Source of the DNA: Takakia lepidozioides | Taxonomy: Eukaryota; Streptophyta; Takakiopsida; Takakiales; Takakiaceae | Length of the DNA stretch: 64,000 bases | Assembly (NCBI GenBank): GCA_030704615.1 | Contig: CM060731.1 | Location: 29,948,001 to 30,012,000, forward strand | Reading direction: 5' to 3' | Part shown: positions 49,103 to 60,028 of the stretch, one piece after another | How positions within the stretch are numbered: the first letter of the stretch is position 1 | Layout of the letters: every line of letters starts with the position of its first letter | Program-made: the position numbers and the translations under genes | Notes under the pieces: generated by a model | Databases searched by the model: none | What the model was told of the DNA's origin: nothing | Seen by the model: the letters and a program-made list of their open reading frames with translations, nothing else

Positions 49103-51180
49103 CATCTACGCAGGTTTCTTTGTAGCTGTCCTTCCACAGGGAATCATAGGTAATCTGGAGCTTGAAATCCAACCCTATTGGATGAATCTGGACCCACACT
49201 CTATCCCTGCCCCTTCAGCTATCTATGCTTCTACACAAATCATGCATACATCCTTGCTTTGCTGCTAGTAGCTGACAATGACAGCCTAGATTTGTTCTAG
49301 GAAACACCCAACTCGACTTATCACACTAGTTCCTATGCTCAATGGCATCTGCTACTATCTATAATACAGCAGGCATTCACCTTTTTGCCTCGATTGTCCC
49401 ACCATTGACTGAAGTCAGAAAGTATTCATTCCACAGCTTCTCCTCGTCTCTGTTACCTGTTTCTGGACACTTTCCTGTTGTCACATTGGCAGTACCATGT
49501 CAAAGTCACTCCAAACTATCAAAGGTTCACTCAACCAGCTAACTTGCAGAATTCAACATGAAAATTTAGGACCGATTCTGATTAGAGGGAAAAACAGGGT
49601 GAATTGTGTTGAAGAAGGTGCCTTGATTACCAGTGCCTGATTTTATATGGAATCATAGGTAATCTGGAGCTTGAAATCCAGCCCTCTTGGATGTATGTGG
49701 ACCCACACTCTATCCCTGCCCCTTCATCTATCCATACCTCTACACAAATCATGCATACATCCTTGCCTTGCTGCTAGCAGCTGACAATGACAGCCTAGAA
49801 TTGTTCCAGCAAACACCCCAACCCTACTTATCACACTAGTTCCTATGCTTAATAGCATATGCTACTCTCTGTAATCTATCAGGCATTCACCTTTTTGCCT
49901 CGATTGTCTCACCATTGACTGGGGTCAGAAAGAATCCATTCCACATCTTCTCCTCGTCTTTATTACTTGTTTGTAGATACTTTCATGTTGTCACATTGGC
50001 AGTATCATGTCAAAGTCAAGTGCTCCAAACTATCAAAGGTTCACTCAACCAGCTAACTTGCAAAATTCAACATGAGGGCCGATTCCTATTAGAGGGAAAA
50101 ACAGGGTGAATTGTGTTGAAGAAGGTGCCTTGATTATCAGTGCCTGATTTTATCAATTGTGTCGCTGCTGCTGCGGCTTCCAGTTGACCATCTACCCATG
50201 CAGGTTTCTTGTAGCTATCCTTCCACATGGAATCATAGATAATCTGGAGCTTGAAATCCAGCCCCTCTTGGATGAATCTGGACCCACACTCTATCCCTGC
50301 CCCTTCAGCTATCCATGCCTCTGCACAAATTATGCATATATCCTGGCCTTGTTGCTAGCAGCTGACAATGACAGCCTAGAATTGTTCCAGCAAACACCCC
50401 AACCCTACTTGTCACACTAGTTCCTATGCTGATTTGCGTTTGCTTCCAATAGACATTCACCTTTTTGCCTCGATTGTTCCACCATTGACTGGGGTCTTAA
50501 ACGTATTCCTTCCAGAGCTTCTCCTCAGCTACCTTGCAGAGTTCAACATCAAAATTCAGGGACGACTCTGATAGTAGGAAAAACAGGGTGAAATGTGTTG
50601 AAGAAGGTACCTTCATCAGCAGTGCCTTGTTCTATCAATTGTGTTGATGCCGCTGCTGTTTCCAGTTGACCATCTACCCACTTGTAGCTATTGGTTTGAA
50701 ATCCGGCCCTCTTGGATAAATCTGGACCTCTATCCCTGGTCCTTCAGCTATATATCCCTGCCTGTGTACAAATCATAAATACATCCTCAGCCTTGCTGCT
50801 AGCAGCTGACACTGACGGCGTGAAGTTCTTCCAACAAACACCCGAGCTCTACTTATAATAGTAGTTCCAATTCTATATTGCATCTGCTTCTCTCTGTAGT
50901 CCAACAGGCATTCACCTTTTTGTCTCCATTGTCCCACCATTGACTGGGGTCGGTAAAGTGTTCATTCCAAATCTTCTCCTCATCTCAGTTATCTGTTTTT
51001 GGATACTTCGTGCGGCCACATCGGTAGTAACTTGTCAAAGTCACTCCAAACCACCACAGATCCACCCAACGAGCTAACTTACAGAATTCAATATGCATCT
51101 CAGGGCCAAGTATGAGAGGCAAAACAGGCTGAAATAGGTTGAAGAAGGTGGCATCACCACATTGTCCTTGACCCATGGAG
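49103..51180 (-). repeat. tandem array of about 0.5-kb units derived from a PPR gene 5' region
   Basis: Four successive units share landmarks: GGAATCATAGGTAATCTGG at 49139, 49648 and 50229 (degraded near 50690), then CCTGCCCCTTCA, ATGCATACATCC, GCAGCTGACAATGACAGCC, CACCTTTTTGCCTCGATTG, CCATTGACT and AACAGGGTGAA. Spacings are about 509, 581 and 460 bp. On the minus strand the GGTAATCTGG part belongs to the PPR leader that reads KRAGLQAPDYL and SYKKPAWVDGQL at 52270-52360, so the units seem to be multiplied PPR 5' ends plus flank. Further single copies lie at 52240-52680 and 54340-54620. Confidence 0.7.
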
Positions 51181-51489
51181 GATTTGACCGACCATCAACC
51201 CAAAAGGACCTCTTGTGTGTGATGTTTATGTCTGTAGTCCGGTAATGTCGGATTGGCCTGTGAGAACCACCATTGTGCAGCTGAGCAGGCAAAGATTGAA
51301 ACACGACCTGCTAAGACCAATCTGACTCTCCCAAGAACCTTGTAAACATCAGGAAGAATACCAAATCATGGTACTAACAGGAGCCAAAAGCCCACCTCTG
51401 CAGGATGGACAAACTTCTTCATATCGTACATTAAGAAAAGCCAAACCTTGTGATTGCAGTTGTCCCACCATCGTGAAGGATCTTTATAA

Positions 51490-52375
51490 AACTCATGCTA
51501 GCTCACATCACGAACGAGCTAACTTGCAGAATTCTACATGAAATTTTAGGGACGACTCTGGTAACATGGCAAAACAGGGTGAAATGTGTTGAAAAAAACA
51601 CCTTCATTAGCAGCGAATTGTTCTATCAATTGTGCTGCTGCCGCTTCTGTTTCCAGGATGACATCTGGTACAATTCCAGCTTTGACCATGTCACTATGGA
51701 CCTCTTTCCTCTTTTCTAGAGCTCCCACGCTTGTGCACACATTGCAAACACAAACAAATGTAATGTGGTTGGGCTTCACCGCTTCGCATATCATTTGCTC
51801 ATATGTCTCCAAAACATTCCTACCACACCTATGCTTGGTAAATCCTTCCAACATAATTCTCCACGTGATCAAAGATCATTGAGGCATTCTGTTGAACACT
51901 TGGTGAGCATCCCTGATGCTCCGGCACTTAACATACATGTTGACAAGGGCATTGAGTAGTTTTTTGGCGTGAATCCACTTGGGATAATGTGAGTGTGCAC
52001 CTGCTTTCCAGCTTCCAGACCTTCCATCTTGATGCACTTAAGCAAGAGACAGACATACATATCTGAATCTGCTGAAATGCCTCCTTGGTTCAGAGTCTAT
52101 AGAGCCTCAGGCTGCCTGCCGCACAAAGTAGCTTCACATGCCCAGAAGTGCCAGAAGAGGCATTGTTGACTCCCTCTCTTGATCCTCTAATTTCAGAAGC
52201 TGTGGTCATGGTTGAGGTGCCTAAATTTATCAACTGTGTCGCTGCAGCTGCTACCTTTAGTTGACCATCTACCCATGCAGGTTTCTTGTAGCTACTGATC
52301 CACCTGGAATCAAGGTAATCTGGAGCTTGAAGTCCAGCCCTCTTGGATGAACTTGGACCCACACTCTATCCCTGC
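51490..52375 (-). pseudogene. PPR pseudogene N-terminal half inside the CACTA-type element
   Basis: Reading leftward from about 52365 there is a leader (GPSSSKRAGLQAPDYL, SYKKPAWVDGQL, a serine/threonine-rich stretch, SGHVKLLCAAGSL), the first block (CLLLKCIKMEGLEAGKQVH) and a further block (ITWRIMLEGFTKHRCG, VKPNHITFVCVCNVCTS, KEVHSDMVKAGIVPDVIL). Frameshifts and stops occur near 52100, 51960 and 51880. The leader and first block are shared with 840-1206. It breaks off after one and a half PPR triplets. Confidence 0.7.
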
Positions 52376-52741
52376 TCCTTCAGCTATTCATGCCTCTGCA
52401 CAAATCATGCATACATCTGTGTCTTGCAGCTGATAATGACAGCTAGATTTGTTCTAGGAAACACCCAACTCAGCATATTACACTAGTTCCTATACTGAAT
52501 TGCGTCTGCTACTCTCCTGTGTCAGGCATTCACCTTTTTGCCTCGGTGTCCCAGCATTGACTTGGGTCAGAAAAGTATTCATCCACAGCTTCTCCTCATC
52601 TCTGTTACGATTTTTGGATATTTTCCTGTTGTCACAATGGCAGTATCATGTCTCCAGCCCTAAAGTTGAGCTACAGTGTGAAATAAGAAAGATGAGAGAC
52701 AATTCCAATGAAGGCAAACTTGTGATGGGCTCATGAGAAGC

Positions 52742-53939
52742 TTACTTTTTTAAGAAGTAAATAAGAACATCCATTAAAAGATCGGCCATCCTCTGATGAT
52801 TGGTGAATGTACACACGCGCTCATAGAACCTGTTGATACTCTCTACCTCTGACTCGTACTCAATCTCCTTCCGTGGCATATGCATCACATGCCTCTCCTC
52901 TGCCTCCTTCCTTATGTTGGCAAACAAGTGCAAGTCATTGACCATCCACAATAACAGTGTTTCCTATGCAACAAACTTCATTTGCATGTCCATGTATCAT
53001 ATCTATTTGCTCCACAGCTTGTGCTCTCTTTTAGTCTCAATGTGATTTAGGGCTTTCCTATCATATCTTTTAGTACGTCCTGCAATTGATGCCTCATTGA
53101 GACATGTTGATAACATGTCAAGTCAATCTTGAGCACACACCCTACCATATGTAGGTCGTATTGGGGCTTTGGCGGCCCCCAGAGCAGGCAGCTGTCTCAT
53201 CATCTTGTCGGCCACCTGCCATGGTACACTTCCAGTGCTCAACTATCCCACGAGTGCTCCTTACCCCAGGTGTGCAAAACCAGTGATTGAGAGGATGCCT
53301 TGCCAGACTCTAGGCGTGATGAGTCACCCAAAACACAGTATAGTTTTGCATATTTAACAGTCGACCCAACAACCACTGGCACATTCTATAGCTTCCAAGG
53401 ATAAGGCTTAACCCTACAAGGACTCCATCATCTATCAACATGAAGCATACACCCCAAGTAGATAATGACACAAACTTGTAAAGGGAGACCTATAGTGGTT
53501 GGCTCCCTTTCCTCCTTTAAGGATGATTCTGGTAACAAACACACAACAAATAGCAGCCGAGGTTGAAAGACATTCAGCCCAACAAGAGGAGGTGTGTACT
53601 TCAGCAGAGAATGGAGAGGATGCTCGCCAATGTTCACGATGGTCTGACCTTGCAATCAGCTTCAAATGTAAATGGTGTTCCAGGCTCTTGCGCAATGTCA
53701 AAATTTTCTTCTTCCACCCAAATACCTATACTCGTGTAGTCAGTTAGACTTCTTTGTGGTAGAGTGAGAACTGAGGCAAAGGACAATCCTACACTTGGGC
53801 CCTTTGCCCCATGATTCAGGACAGTTTCCATCACATGTGAGAGCCCTTCAATCCTTTCCAGAGTGCCACAAATGAAGGTGGTGTAAGACAGGTAGTTCCT
53901 GTGCAACCGAGAGTCATCATGGTCCTGGGCATCCGTCAA
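52742..53939 (-). other. unidentified coding-like fragments in the CACTA-type element
   Basis: Minus-strand frames at 53634-53939 (containing YLSYTTFICGTLERIEGL, LPQRSLTDYTSIGIWVEEE, GTPFTFEADCK), 53428-53655 (LLKYTPPLVGLNVFQPRLL) and 52742-52951 (KEAEERHVMHMPRKEIEYE) have ordinary protein composition and follow one another on one strand. I do not recognise the family. They may be exons of a captured host gene or pieces of transposon protein, and no complete gene can be built. Confidence 0.3.
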
Positions 53940-54335
53940 TTCTTTCTAGTTGCCATACTAAAAAATATCAACAACAATGACCTTCCGGCCAAGAAGAGAA
54001 GCGAAGATGTTTTAGCAGCAGGAATCCCCCCAAAATAGGTTGCTACACGACGATCATGTGCAATTCTGGGAGGGACAATGCAATGACTAATTTCAGAAAG
54101 GCATAGTTTAGGACCAATAAATATCGTAAAGAGGTGAAGGGACATACAAGGGAGTCATCGCGGGGAGGGGGAGTTTTTGGGGCTGGCGTAACCCGCCCTT
54201 CCTGCATGCGTGATCACAACAATGGAAGGCTGCATTCGGCTCTCACATCTATCCCATTCAGACTAACAACCTATCCTCCACCTAAAACTTATGGATGACT
54301 AAATGCACACCTCCCGGGAAATTGAGGCTTGCACT
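53940..54335. other. no gene identified within the CACTA-type element
   Basis: I see no motif, repeat end or convincing frame in this stretch. Confidence 0.4.
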
Positions 54336-54339
54336 CCAA

Positions 54340-55110
54340 ACTACATTCACTCAACCAGCTAACTTGCAGAATTCAACATGGAAATTTAGGGCCGATTCTG
54401 ATAAGAGGAAAAACAAGATGAAATGTGTTGAAGAAGGTGCCTTGATTAAAATATCAGTTGTGCCGCTACTGCTGTGGCATCCAGTTGACCATCTATCCAT
54501 GCAGGTTTCTTGTAGCTATTTGTTCCACATGGAATCATCAGTAATCTTGTGCTTGAAATCTGGCCCACTTGGATGAATCTGGACCCATTCTCTATCCCTG
54601 TTCTTTCAGCTATTTCTGCCTTTGCACAAATCATACACCAATGCCTCCATCCCGCATCCATGTTGGGCAAATATCCCGTGATCATCACACTCCAGGACAC
54701 GACATTTCGTTCAGCCATATTCTCAAACACTCCCTTTCTATCCTCAATACTGCCACATTTGGCATACATGTCCACGAGGGTATTGTTCAGAATGACATCG
54801 GGTACAATTCCAAATTTGACAATGGCACCATGGACCTTTTACCCTTCTCCAAGGCTCCCAGGCTCGCACACACATTGCAAACACAAACGAACGTGACCTG
54901 GTCCGGCTTCACCCCTTCCCGCATTATATGCTCATACGTCTCCCAAGCCTCTATACCACACCCCCGCTGTGCATATCCTCGCCCTTCCTGCATGATTTGC
55001 TCAAGAATAAGCTCAAAAAAGTTGCATCAGTTGCTCTCATGAATAGGTTGCAAAGCCTCAATCCCACGCCCCTGCATTGCATATCCCACGATCATCCCGT
55101 TCCATGACAT
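54340..55110 (-). pseudogene. PPR pseudogene fragment fused to a PPR leader repeat
   Basis: On the minus strand, PPR blocks (SWNGMIVGYAMQGRGIEAL; VKPDQVTFVCVCNVCASLGA; MDMYAKCGSIED, NVVSWSVMITGY) run from about 55110 to 54655. They join directly to a copy of the 5'-end repeat (SYKKPAWIDGQL) at 54620-54340. This order, repeats before leader, is the reverse of a real gene, so it is a rearranged junction. Stops and frameshifts are present. Confidence 0.65.
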
Positions 55111-55645
55111 AAATTCTCACTGCTTCGGCTCAATACTACGAAAACATATGGCGCGAGAGACAAAATGAGGCTAAGTCCCAGCCCTCTGTGTTCATGGCTG
55201 AACGTGGGCAACCCTAAAGCAACTTTTTGAATTTTTTAGTTTTTTACACTTTGTGTCATTCCATTGACACAAGTGCTTCGTTAAAGATAGATGGATGAGG
55301 TCACATAAACAGAGCTGTGAAACCTCTTATAGTCATCTAGTCATAAGCTTCTATGGCATGTCATGTGTAGTATTGGTGTAGTCATTTAGTCATAAGTTTA
55401 TATGGCACGTGTCTGACGTGTAGTATTGTGTATGACTACTAGTTATATAAACCAAGCTTATATTCGTGGTCGACAATGTTTGACCGCGGGTCCTAGTCAT
55501 GTAGTAAAACATATGACTGCATTAGATTAAAATATATTAAAATGCGCCCAACAATGGGTTTCATCACCTCGTAGTCACATGTATAGACATGGTTACCAAG
55601 GTTTATATCACCCGTAGTCATAAAAACGTTAATATGTAGTAGTGA

Positions 55646-56697
55646 GCTTGTGCACGTAGATAATGTTCGTCTTGAAGGGTTTCCCAATCCCCAGAGAGAA
55701 ATCTACGAACGGGCACGCGTCTCTCGATGTCCGGATTCACCACCACGTGGAGGCAAAACTAGACACCATAGAGAAAAAAATAGAAAAAGGTGCCAAGCAG
55801 CAATGTCGTAAGGGTCCCGAGCAAGGCGTTCCAAGGGTAAGCGAAAAGCATGTTGTACCTCTCTGCGAAGCGCCATTGGGATGCGTGTATAGAGCCGGGG
55901 ACGGGGCAAACCCAACTGAAATGCTCCCAAAACATCAATGGTCGCAATCCAAAGCCATGCTTGGCAAAAGGAGCCAGTAAGGGGGTACACAAATGACTGT
56001 CTGGAAAAGACTGATGAAGTGTAGAACACGTGTGCCGATGACGCGTAAGCCCCCTGATACGAGCAAACATCCGACCACAACCTGGACAAGGCACTCGGTC
56101 TGGTGGAGAAGATGGTGGTGCTAGTGGTGGGAGATAAGATGGAGCAAAAAAATGGGCAGTCTGATCAGGTGAAACTGTCCGCTGTCTAGAAGGAGGTGGC
56201 GAGCCAGGTGGAGAGGTAAGCTCTCTGGGAGGCCGCCGTGTACCTGAAAGGCGAATTGGGGAAGGGCCACTAGCCCCTTGATTTGGAGTTGTTGTGCCTC
56301 GCTTGGGGTTGTCGGGTATCTTTCCTGTAGAGCTGTGACCTTGGGTAGAGTAGGAGGGTTCACCATCAGCAAGGCTTCCTCTCCTCCGTGGATGAGGGCT
56401 GCTGTGACCGGAGTGGGAGGGTGTAGTAGTACTCTTGGCCCCATTTCTGCTGCTCCTAGGATTGTCTTGAAAAGAGGGACAGGGCCCACCACCAATATTG
56501 CCCCGGGCTGTATCATGGCTATGACAGATGTGCCTAGTGTAAGGGGGCTGACCACCGTGGCGTCTAGGGTTACCTTGTGTGGCAGAGAAGGGAAAAAGGT
56601 AAGGAAATTTACCAGCAGGCGATTTACAAAGAGAGAATACTACCAAATGCTTTCCATAAACCCTACCCACGGCTAACCCTGGTTGGGTTGGACCCAT
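55646..56697 (-). pseudogene. non-LTR retroelement N-terminal region with zinc finger
   Basis: From the ATG at 56697 a proline/serine/arginine-rich segment runs about 200 residues to a zinc finger (CPGCGRMF...LTRHRHTC, C-x2-C-x12-H-x3-C) at 56026-56088. Similar fingers precede the reverse transcriptase in R2-like elements. After about 55960 the sense frame shifts to that of 55703-56089 (LGAFQLGLPRPRLYTRIPMA, REVQHAFRLPLERLARDPYD), and near the junction to RFLSGDWETLQDEHYLRAQ, which continues across the CACTA insertion into ALAARIAHDS at 48152. It is the displaced 5' half of 45432-48152. Confidence 0.65.
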
Positions 56698-57328
56698 GAT
56701 CCGGTGGTATCCGACGATAGGATTTGGCCACGCAGGCGCTGTCGGCAGATGAGATGCATCACAAGGATAGACGAATGGACACTTTTTTCATCCGTTCATT
56801 GGCACGGTCGAGGTGTAGTGGCAGGCCGCCTCCCTGTAGGCAAATGTGGTTGATTTGAGGGAGTGGAGAAATGAGCTTCTTTCTGGAAGGGATTTATTCA
56901 CACAATCATGTTTTCAATGTTCTCCAGAAGTGAAGAAAAAAAGAAACTGTTGGGAGAGGGGGAGAGGTGATTCCTATCTGCGATGCTTCCCCGCTGCCTA
57001 TGTGTTGCTGCCATTGACCCAACACTGGTTGAAAGCTTGGCTTTACAAGATCGTGTTTGGTTTCACTCCAATCTCTGTGGTGTGTCACACCCCCATGCCA
57101 CCAAGGCCTTATAATGTGAATCCCACCTGGTCTCCGGAACATAGAATCTTCATGTCAGAATTTCGGTCCGTCTGTCTCTTTTGACTCTCTGTGAGGTGCT
57201 CCACCAGCAGCTCTCCAATACATTTGAGGAGCCCAGTGTCAAGTTTGATGACTTGAAGTTTCTAGAACATAATAGAGGAGCTCAGCCTGGTGGCTACGAA
57301 GAGCTCTCCAGAGAGACTCCTGCTTATG
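56698..57328. other. intergenic between the retroelement and the SpoU gene
   Basis: A plus-strand frame at 56846-57184 has no recognisable motif. The retroelement's 5' untranslated region and the 3' untranslated region of the methyltransferase gene probably share this space. Confidence 0.4.
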
Positions 57329-60028
57329 TCAATCAAACAGATTGGTGAGGGAGCTGAGGCCTGTTTGTGAGGTGCCTTCATTGGGGAATTCAATTGCAGC
57401 ACTCTCCTGTACCTCAAAGCCATCATCCTCCGCTGTATCATCCAAAGCCTCATATAGCAGCCAATCTTCACTAGCTGGAGTTTCTGCCTTCTGCCTCCGC
57501 TGCTCAGCCACTTGTTCAGGGGAATCTGGACACATATTCCGCGGCCCTCGCCTAATGGGCCTCTCAGCCACGATGTACTTGTGACCCTCTCGCTGACGCT
57601 CTGGGAACCCTGCCCACACTGTTTTGCAACCAGCCATAACAATATCCCCCTGTAAGTGCTCAATAAACTTCAGACTTACATTTCAACAGCAACCAAATAA
57701 GAGACTATTTGAAAAGAAGGACAGAAACTTCAAAGCAGGCACAAAATGGGCAGAGGAGAATAAACCTGAAAGAAGAGAAGTCAAAGAGGGACCTAACTAA
57801 CCAGCCACAGGAATGGTTAACGAGCATCATGTTAGAGCTGCCTCCCCCGCTCTATCTCAAACCTAGTGAGGAAGAACACCTGACAGGTCCTATAATTGCG
57901 GCACTGCAGGCAAGACTACAGCATCTGTCCTCTTGCAATGCAAGCCATACGACCCTCTCTTACTCTCCTTTCTAACCCCCACCTGTCCCCAAAGTCCCCT
58001 TGAAGAAGTGTCTCAAGAATGTCTTCAGCGGCTTGATGTTTTCAGAAAGAAGCTCCTACTGTTTTGAGTAACAGAATGGATTATCAACTGTTTTTGTGAA
58101 CTTAGGCTATGATATGCCCATTAGGGCCTAGACCCACCTGATAGTAACATTCCTGGGCTGTCAGAGACAGTTGTACTTATTCACCATTCCCTGCAACCGT
58201 TGTTGTGGCATACCCTTAAAGGCTTAGATCTCAGGGGATACTAACCCTTCCAGAGCCAGCTGTGGAGTCTCAGCCCACCAAAGTCGTCCCAAAATTGCAA
58301 TAACAACCAAGCACAGCCAATAACAATCTGGTTACATTGAGCTTCTGATATACAAGCTCGTTTACACATCATGCTAGAAAACACAATCTGCCCAGAGAAA
58401 GAGAGTACTATGTCATGCAATGCACAGTAAAACAATTGACGTAACACATGCATAACAAACTGCATGTGTATTAACAGGTAACCAGCAAATCTTGTGTCCA
58501 TGGAGACGCACCAGCAAAATGGTGGAGGACAATGGAAGCAGCCACAGTTACATTGAGGGAGGCCGTGCCAGGACCACACTGAGGAATGTAGACAAAGAAA
58601 TCACAAATCTCCATCTCCTTCTCCGACAGTCCTGTTCCCTGCAACTCGCCGGTGCAAGGATGTCCATGTTACACATGAAACTTGTGAAATATATGATTCT
58701 ACTTGCATAGGATGTGTTAGGTATGCGTTGAAATACACTTACTACAGCATATTAAGAATAAAGAGTCTTACATGCAGGTTAGAATCCGTTGAATCAGGCT
58801 TCATACTAACTTGTAAATCATTGAGTCAACTCACCTCATTACCAAGGACAAATGCAGTGCTGCCAGTGAAAGGGTGGGAATTCACCCGGGCTGCTCCCTC
58901 TGTGATCTCCACTCCACATATGGCTACATGCTTTGCCTGCAAATTTCTTCTTCAGTACAGGGGTGGGAGAGAGTCATGGCATGAGCAGCCCCAACAATCC
59001 GACATGGATAAAGACAAAACATAATCAAACATCCGTTAAAAATTGTAGCATTTGCAGTCGGCTTCAACATGGCATATCTATGGTTAGATTACAGGACCCC
59101 CACATCACAAACAGTTCCATCAAATGGTTACCTTTAAATACTGGGCAGCTTTGCCCAGAGTGTGGAAATGGCGAAACTGGAGATGCAATGTGGCACCGTG
59201 GCTCCCAAATGCATTGAAATCCTTTCTTCCCACCAGAATTAACTCTGACACGCCAAACGCAGTAGAACTCCGGGCCAGTGTCCCAAGATTATGCCTCTTA
59301 GCTACGTTATGAATTAGAACAAAGCTTTCTAGCCTTGCCCTGCCATCGCTGTCCAGTTTCTTCGCCCCCACACCAGCCCCCACATCCGCGGTCCCAGCAC
59401 CCTCTCTTCCGTTGAGTACCTCCACAGCATCATTTGAAGAACTCCATTCGCGGTTAGAGGCCACGCACCTCAGGTTATTGGGAAGCTCATCTGTTGACGA
59501 CGACCCTGCAACGTCAGAAGGAGAGTTGAAAGGGTAAACTCGTCCTGCATTCACCTGGGCCTCCAACTGGTTATCTGGACCACTCACTTTGCACATCAGG
59601 GGATTGCTTGTGCCCAAGTTTGCAGTTGGCTGCCTACGCTCGGATTTGGAATCCCCAACTGGATCATGATTGAGAGGCATCTTCTCTTCGTGGAGGAGTT
59701 TGAAATCAATGAGGTCTATGAGATTTTTCCTTATATCATCTCTCAAGAAATCAAACGTTACAGGTGGGAATAAAATTTGCCTCCTCTGTGCCTCTGACAG
59801 CTCCTCAAATTTCATTACAGTAGATGCTGGCCATATGCGGGTACCAGGCAGAGCGCCATAGCTCATTTGTCTACAGATGGGAGCTCCGACCGACTGATCC
59901 TTTGATGTGCCACAACTTTCAGAGTCTGGAGAACTGAGTCCAACATCCTCAGGACCTAAACCGTCTTCCAAAACTGCTTCCTCCTCATCCGACAAACCTG
60001 CGTTAACCGTCACATGCAACTCCGCCAT
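57329..60028 (-). CDS. SpoU/TrmH-family RNA 2'-O-methyltransferase
   Basis: Four exons join in frame with GT-AG sites: 59132-60028, 58835-58936, 58512-58638 and 57329-57618, giving about 471 residues. The C-terminal half carries the SpoU signature motifs: motif 1 (FVLIHNVAKRHNLGTLARSS, then AFGVSELILVG), motif 2 (GSTAFVLGNEGTG, across the exon 2-3 junction) and motif 3 (IPQCGPGTASLNVTVAASIV), which form the knotted SAM-binding site. These enzymes transfer methyl from S-adenosylmethionine to a ribose 2'-OH of tRNA or rRNA; the exact target is unknown. The N-terminal 230 residues are acidic and low in complexity with no clear transit peptide. The last acceptor was chosen as AACAG|TGTGG at 57618 because it restores FAVWAGFPER. 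Confidence 0.88.

Larger units (their letters stand above)
48153..55645. mobile_element. 7.5-kb CACTA-type element carrying PPR fragments, inserted in the retroelement
   Basis: The left end TCACTAGTACATATTAATG and the reverse complement of the right end TCACTACTACATATTAACG continue together through GTTTTTATGACTA, a terminal inverted repeat of about 32 bp with three differences. The element is flanked by GCT at 48150-48152 and 55646-55648, a 3-bp duplication as expected for CACTA elements. Subterminal zones (48170-48570 and 55320-55640) are full of TATGACTAC/GTAGTCATA repeats, resembling transposase-binding subterminal repeats. Joining the flanks with one GCT restores an open frame in the retroelement. 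I see no tnp2 transposase inside; the cargo is PPR pseudogene sequence, so this looks like a non-autonomous gene-carrying (Pack-type) element. Confidence 0.8.

Noticed and set aside
48153-55645. Autonomous CACTA transposon
   Set aside because: I found no tnp2 domain or other transposase between the termini. The tnp2 fragment in the window is at 9-10 kb in another element.
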